Shown here piece by piece: positions 14,956 to 16,186 of a stretch of DNA of 16,186 nucleotides. Source of the stretch: Coriobacteriaceae bacterium (GTDB lineage: Bacteria > Actinomycetota > Coriobacteriia > Coriobacteriales > Coriobacteriaceae). The DNA lies in NCBI GenBank assembly GCA_902363875.1, contig CABJBO010000037.1, positions 1 through 16,186 on the forward strand, read 5' to 3'. The notes under the pieces are model-generated. The model did not search any database and was not told the DNA's origin. It worked only from the letters and a program-made list of their open reading frames with translations. The first letter of the stretch is position 1. Each line of letters begins with the position of its first letter. A program made the translations under genes and the position numbers.

Positions 14956-14961
14956 TATAAT
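14956..14961 (+). promoter_or_regulatory. -10 box of the LuxR-type regulator gene
   Basis: A perfect TATAAT lies 19 bp before the chosen start codon, giving a very short leader. No good -35 is seen. Because an in-frame ATG at 14960 overlaps this box, it cannot be the start if this promoter is used. Confidence 0.6.
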
Positions 14962-14980
14962 GACACGCTATGGAGGCCAT

Positions 14981-16159
14981 ATGCTTTTTTCCCGCCGTTC
15001 TGCTACGTCTGCCTGCGCCATTGCGCTTGTCGTAATGGCGGTCACCCCTTATCACCGGTTTTCATCTTCAATCGGCCTGGCGTCAGGTGCAATGACCTGG
15101 CTCGTTATCCTGGGCGCATGCCTCGCGGCGTTTGGTCACGGTGTTGCGCTCCGCAAGGGGAGAGAAATAAGGCGGCCGGGGTTCCTTGACGTCTTCGGTA
15201 TTTTCCTTGCTGCTATTGCAACGGTTCCCGAATGGGCCGACCTGGCCTTCTATGCTCGCGGAGATTCTATTCCATTCGTGTTTGCGCCTATCTGGCTGTT
15301 GCGCGGCGTTTCATGCGCCTCGTGCTTTGCTGGGTCGTTGCTCCTCTCATATGTAATTTGGGATACGGCGGGCTCTCCTTTGACGCGGGGGGCGACGCGG
15401 GCTGACGAAAGAGAAACTCGTCATCCGCAGGACGCGATTTTTACAGAAACAATAGCCGTCATGTCTTGTCTGCTGTTCTGCTGTCGAGTTTCATGGAGAG
15501 TCGTTCCCGAGCCATGGGGGATGCCCCCTGTAACGGCCGCATCAATTGGCCTTGTGCTTTTAATTCCTCTGGTCTATTTCGTGTTGGCTGCGGTCCCGCT
15601 GCTTTGCTGTCCCCGCGCCTTTGGTCGGGGGCAGGGCGACGTGTTTGCCTGTTCTGTGCTCGTGGCAGTTCCCATTGGCCTTGTTCCGGCTGTCGAGGTG
15701 GCATACTTTGCAAGCGATGCCGCGGTCATTGCATCACTGTCGATGGGGTCCGCTATTGCTGTTGCCGCCTTCGTATACACATTGCTCAGGAAGAAACGGG
15801 ACAACGATTCGGATATCCCCCGCACGTCCGACCCATTCGATGCGGGGGCGTTTTCCCCCGCCCTGTCGCCTCGAGAAGAGCAGTTTGTTCGACTGCTGCT
15901 CAAAGGGAAAACGCCGGCGGAAATTGCCAGGGAGACGGATACGAAGCCATCGACGGTGCGAACAACGCTTCACCGAGCATACGGGAAGGCGTCGGTTGCG
16001 GGTTCACGCGAGCTCGTGGCGTTGTTTGCGGGTGAGGGTGATACTGTAGGGCATGAGCTGCCGCAGCGGCATGCTGACGATATGGTGGCATCAGCTCGAA
16101 CGCGCCGGCTGTTTCGATACCTGCTCACATTATTTTTGGCTCTGTTAGACCAAGGTTGA
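14981..16159 (+). CDS. LuxR-family regulator with N-terminal multi-spanning membrane domain
   Basis: A 392-aa protein. Residues 1-270 hold about seven or eight hydrophobic helices (for example 11-22, 38-56, 68-84, 97-127, 155-170, 184-210, 221-240, 248-269). A charged linker leads to a GerE/LuxR helix-turn-helix (about 294-350) with LSPREEQFVRLLLKGKTPAE, then IARETDTKPSTVRTTLHRAY. After that comes a short tail with another hydrophobic stretch (377-389). Membrane-bound LuxR-type regulators of this layout are, to my knowledge, abundant in Coriobacteriia; their signals are mostly unknown. ATG 14981 is chosen because GGAGG (14972-14976) precedes it by 4 nt and an upstream in-frame ATG overlaps the promoter. 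Codon use looks less GC-biased than in the neighbouring operon, which could reflect more recent acquisition. It is divergent from the kinase operon; regulation of that operon is possible but unproven. Confidence 0.87.
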   Translation: MLFSRRSATSACAIALVVMAVTPYHRFSSSIGLASGAMTWLVILGACLAAFGHGVALRKGREIRRPGFLDVFGIFLAAIATVPEWADLAFYARGDSIPFVFAPIWLLRGVSCASCFAGSLLLSYVIWDTAGSPLTRGATRADERETRHPQDAIFTETIAVMSCLLFCCRVSWRVVPEPWGMPPVTAASIGLVLLIPLVYFVLAAVPLLCCPRAFGRGQGDVFACSVLVAVPIGLVPAVEVAYFASDAAVIASLSMGSAIAVAAFVYTLLRKKRDNDSDIPRTSDPFDAGAFSPALSPREEQFVRLLLKGKTPAEIARETDTKPSTVRTTLHRAYGKASVAGSRELVALFAGEGDTVGHELPQRHADDMVASARTRRLFRYLLTLFLALLDQG

Positions 16160-16186
16160 CATAAAAACGATGTCACCGCGAGGCGG

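Overview
The window is GC-rich, compactly coded DNA that looks like a member of the Coriobacteriia (Actinomycetota), most plausibly Collinsella or a close relative. This rests on the actinobacterial fhaA-fhaB-pstP-rodA-pbpA-pknB type cluster, here with rodA and pbpA fused, on a mannose-family PTS operon with a DUF956/ManO gene, and on a LuxR-type regulator with a multi-spanning membrane domain. The genus is inferred from gene content, not from a database match.

Layout. Positions 1-428 are non-coding: a palindromic, REP-like repeat cluster (41-113), then an AT-richer leader with three GTTTAAA-type motifs and a candidate promoter. Positions 432-3714 (+) hold a mannose/fructose/sorbose-class PTS: a fused IIA-IIB protein, IIC, IID, then after an internal hairpin terminator the accessory protein ManO (DUF956). 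Positions 3715-4019 are non-coding and carry an array of inverted 14-bp arms with an exact 62-bp period. A tRNA-Arg(CCU) gene follows (4020-4095) with its terminator. A second copy of the tRNA 3' end plus terminator lies 130 bp further on, with an inverted tRNA fragment between them, which looks like the scar of an integration or rearrangement. A strong terminator at 4313-4343 closes the minus-strand operon.

Positions 4396-14543 (-) are one tightly packed operon, read right to left: a multi-pass membrane Ser/Thr kinase with a non-RD catalytic loop, FhaA (DUF3662 + FHA), a membrane-anchored FHA protein (FhaB-like), a PP2C phosphatase with a long disordered N-terminus (PstP-like), a natural fusion of a SEDS glycosyltransferase (RodA/FtsW) with a class B penicillin-binding protein, and a PASTA-domain kinase (PknB-like). 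Start and stop codons overlap by 4 nt twice, and most remaining gaps are under 20 nt. Together these encode a phospho-signalling module (kinases that write, FHA proteins that read, a phosphatase that erases) wired to peptidoglycan polymerisation and cross-linking.

Positions 14550-14980 form a divergent intergenic region holding a second copy of the 62-bp-period array (about 11 kb from the first) and two promoters. Positions 14981-16159 (+) encode a membrane-bound LuxR-family regulator. The most unusual non-coding item is the 62-bp-period palindromic array family. The most unusual coding items are the SEDS-PBP fusion and the HLD-type membrane kinase heading the operon.
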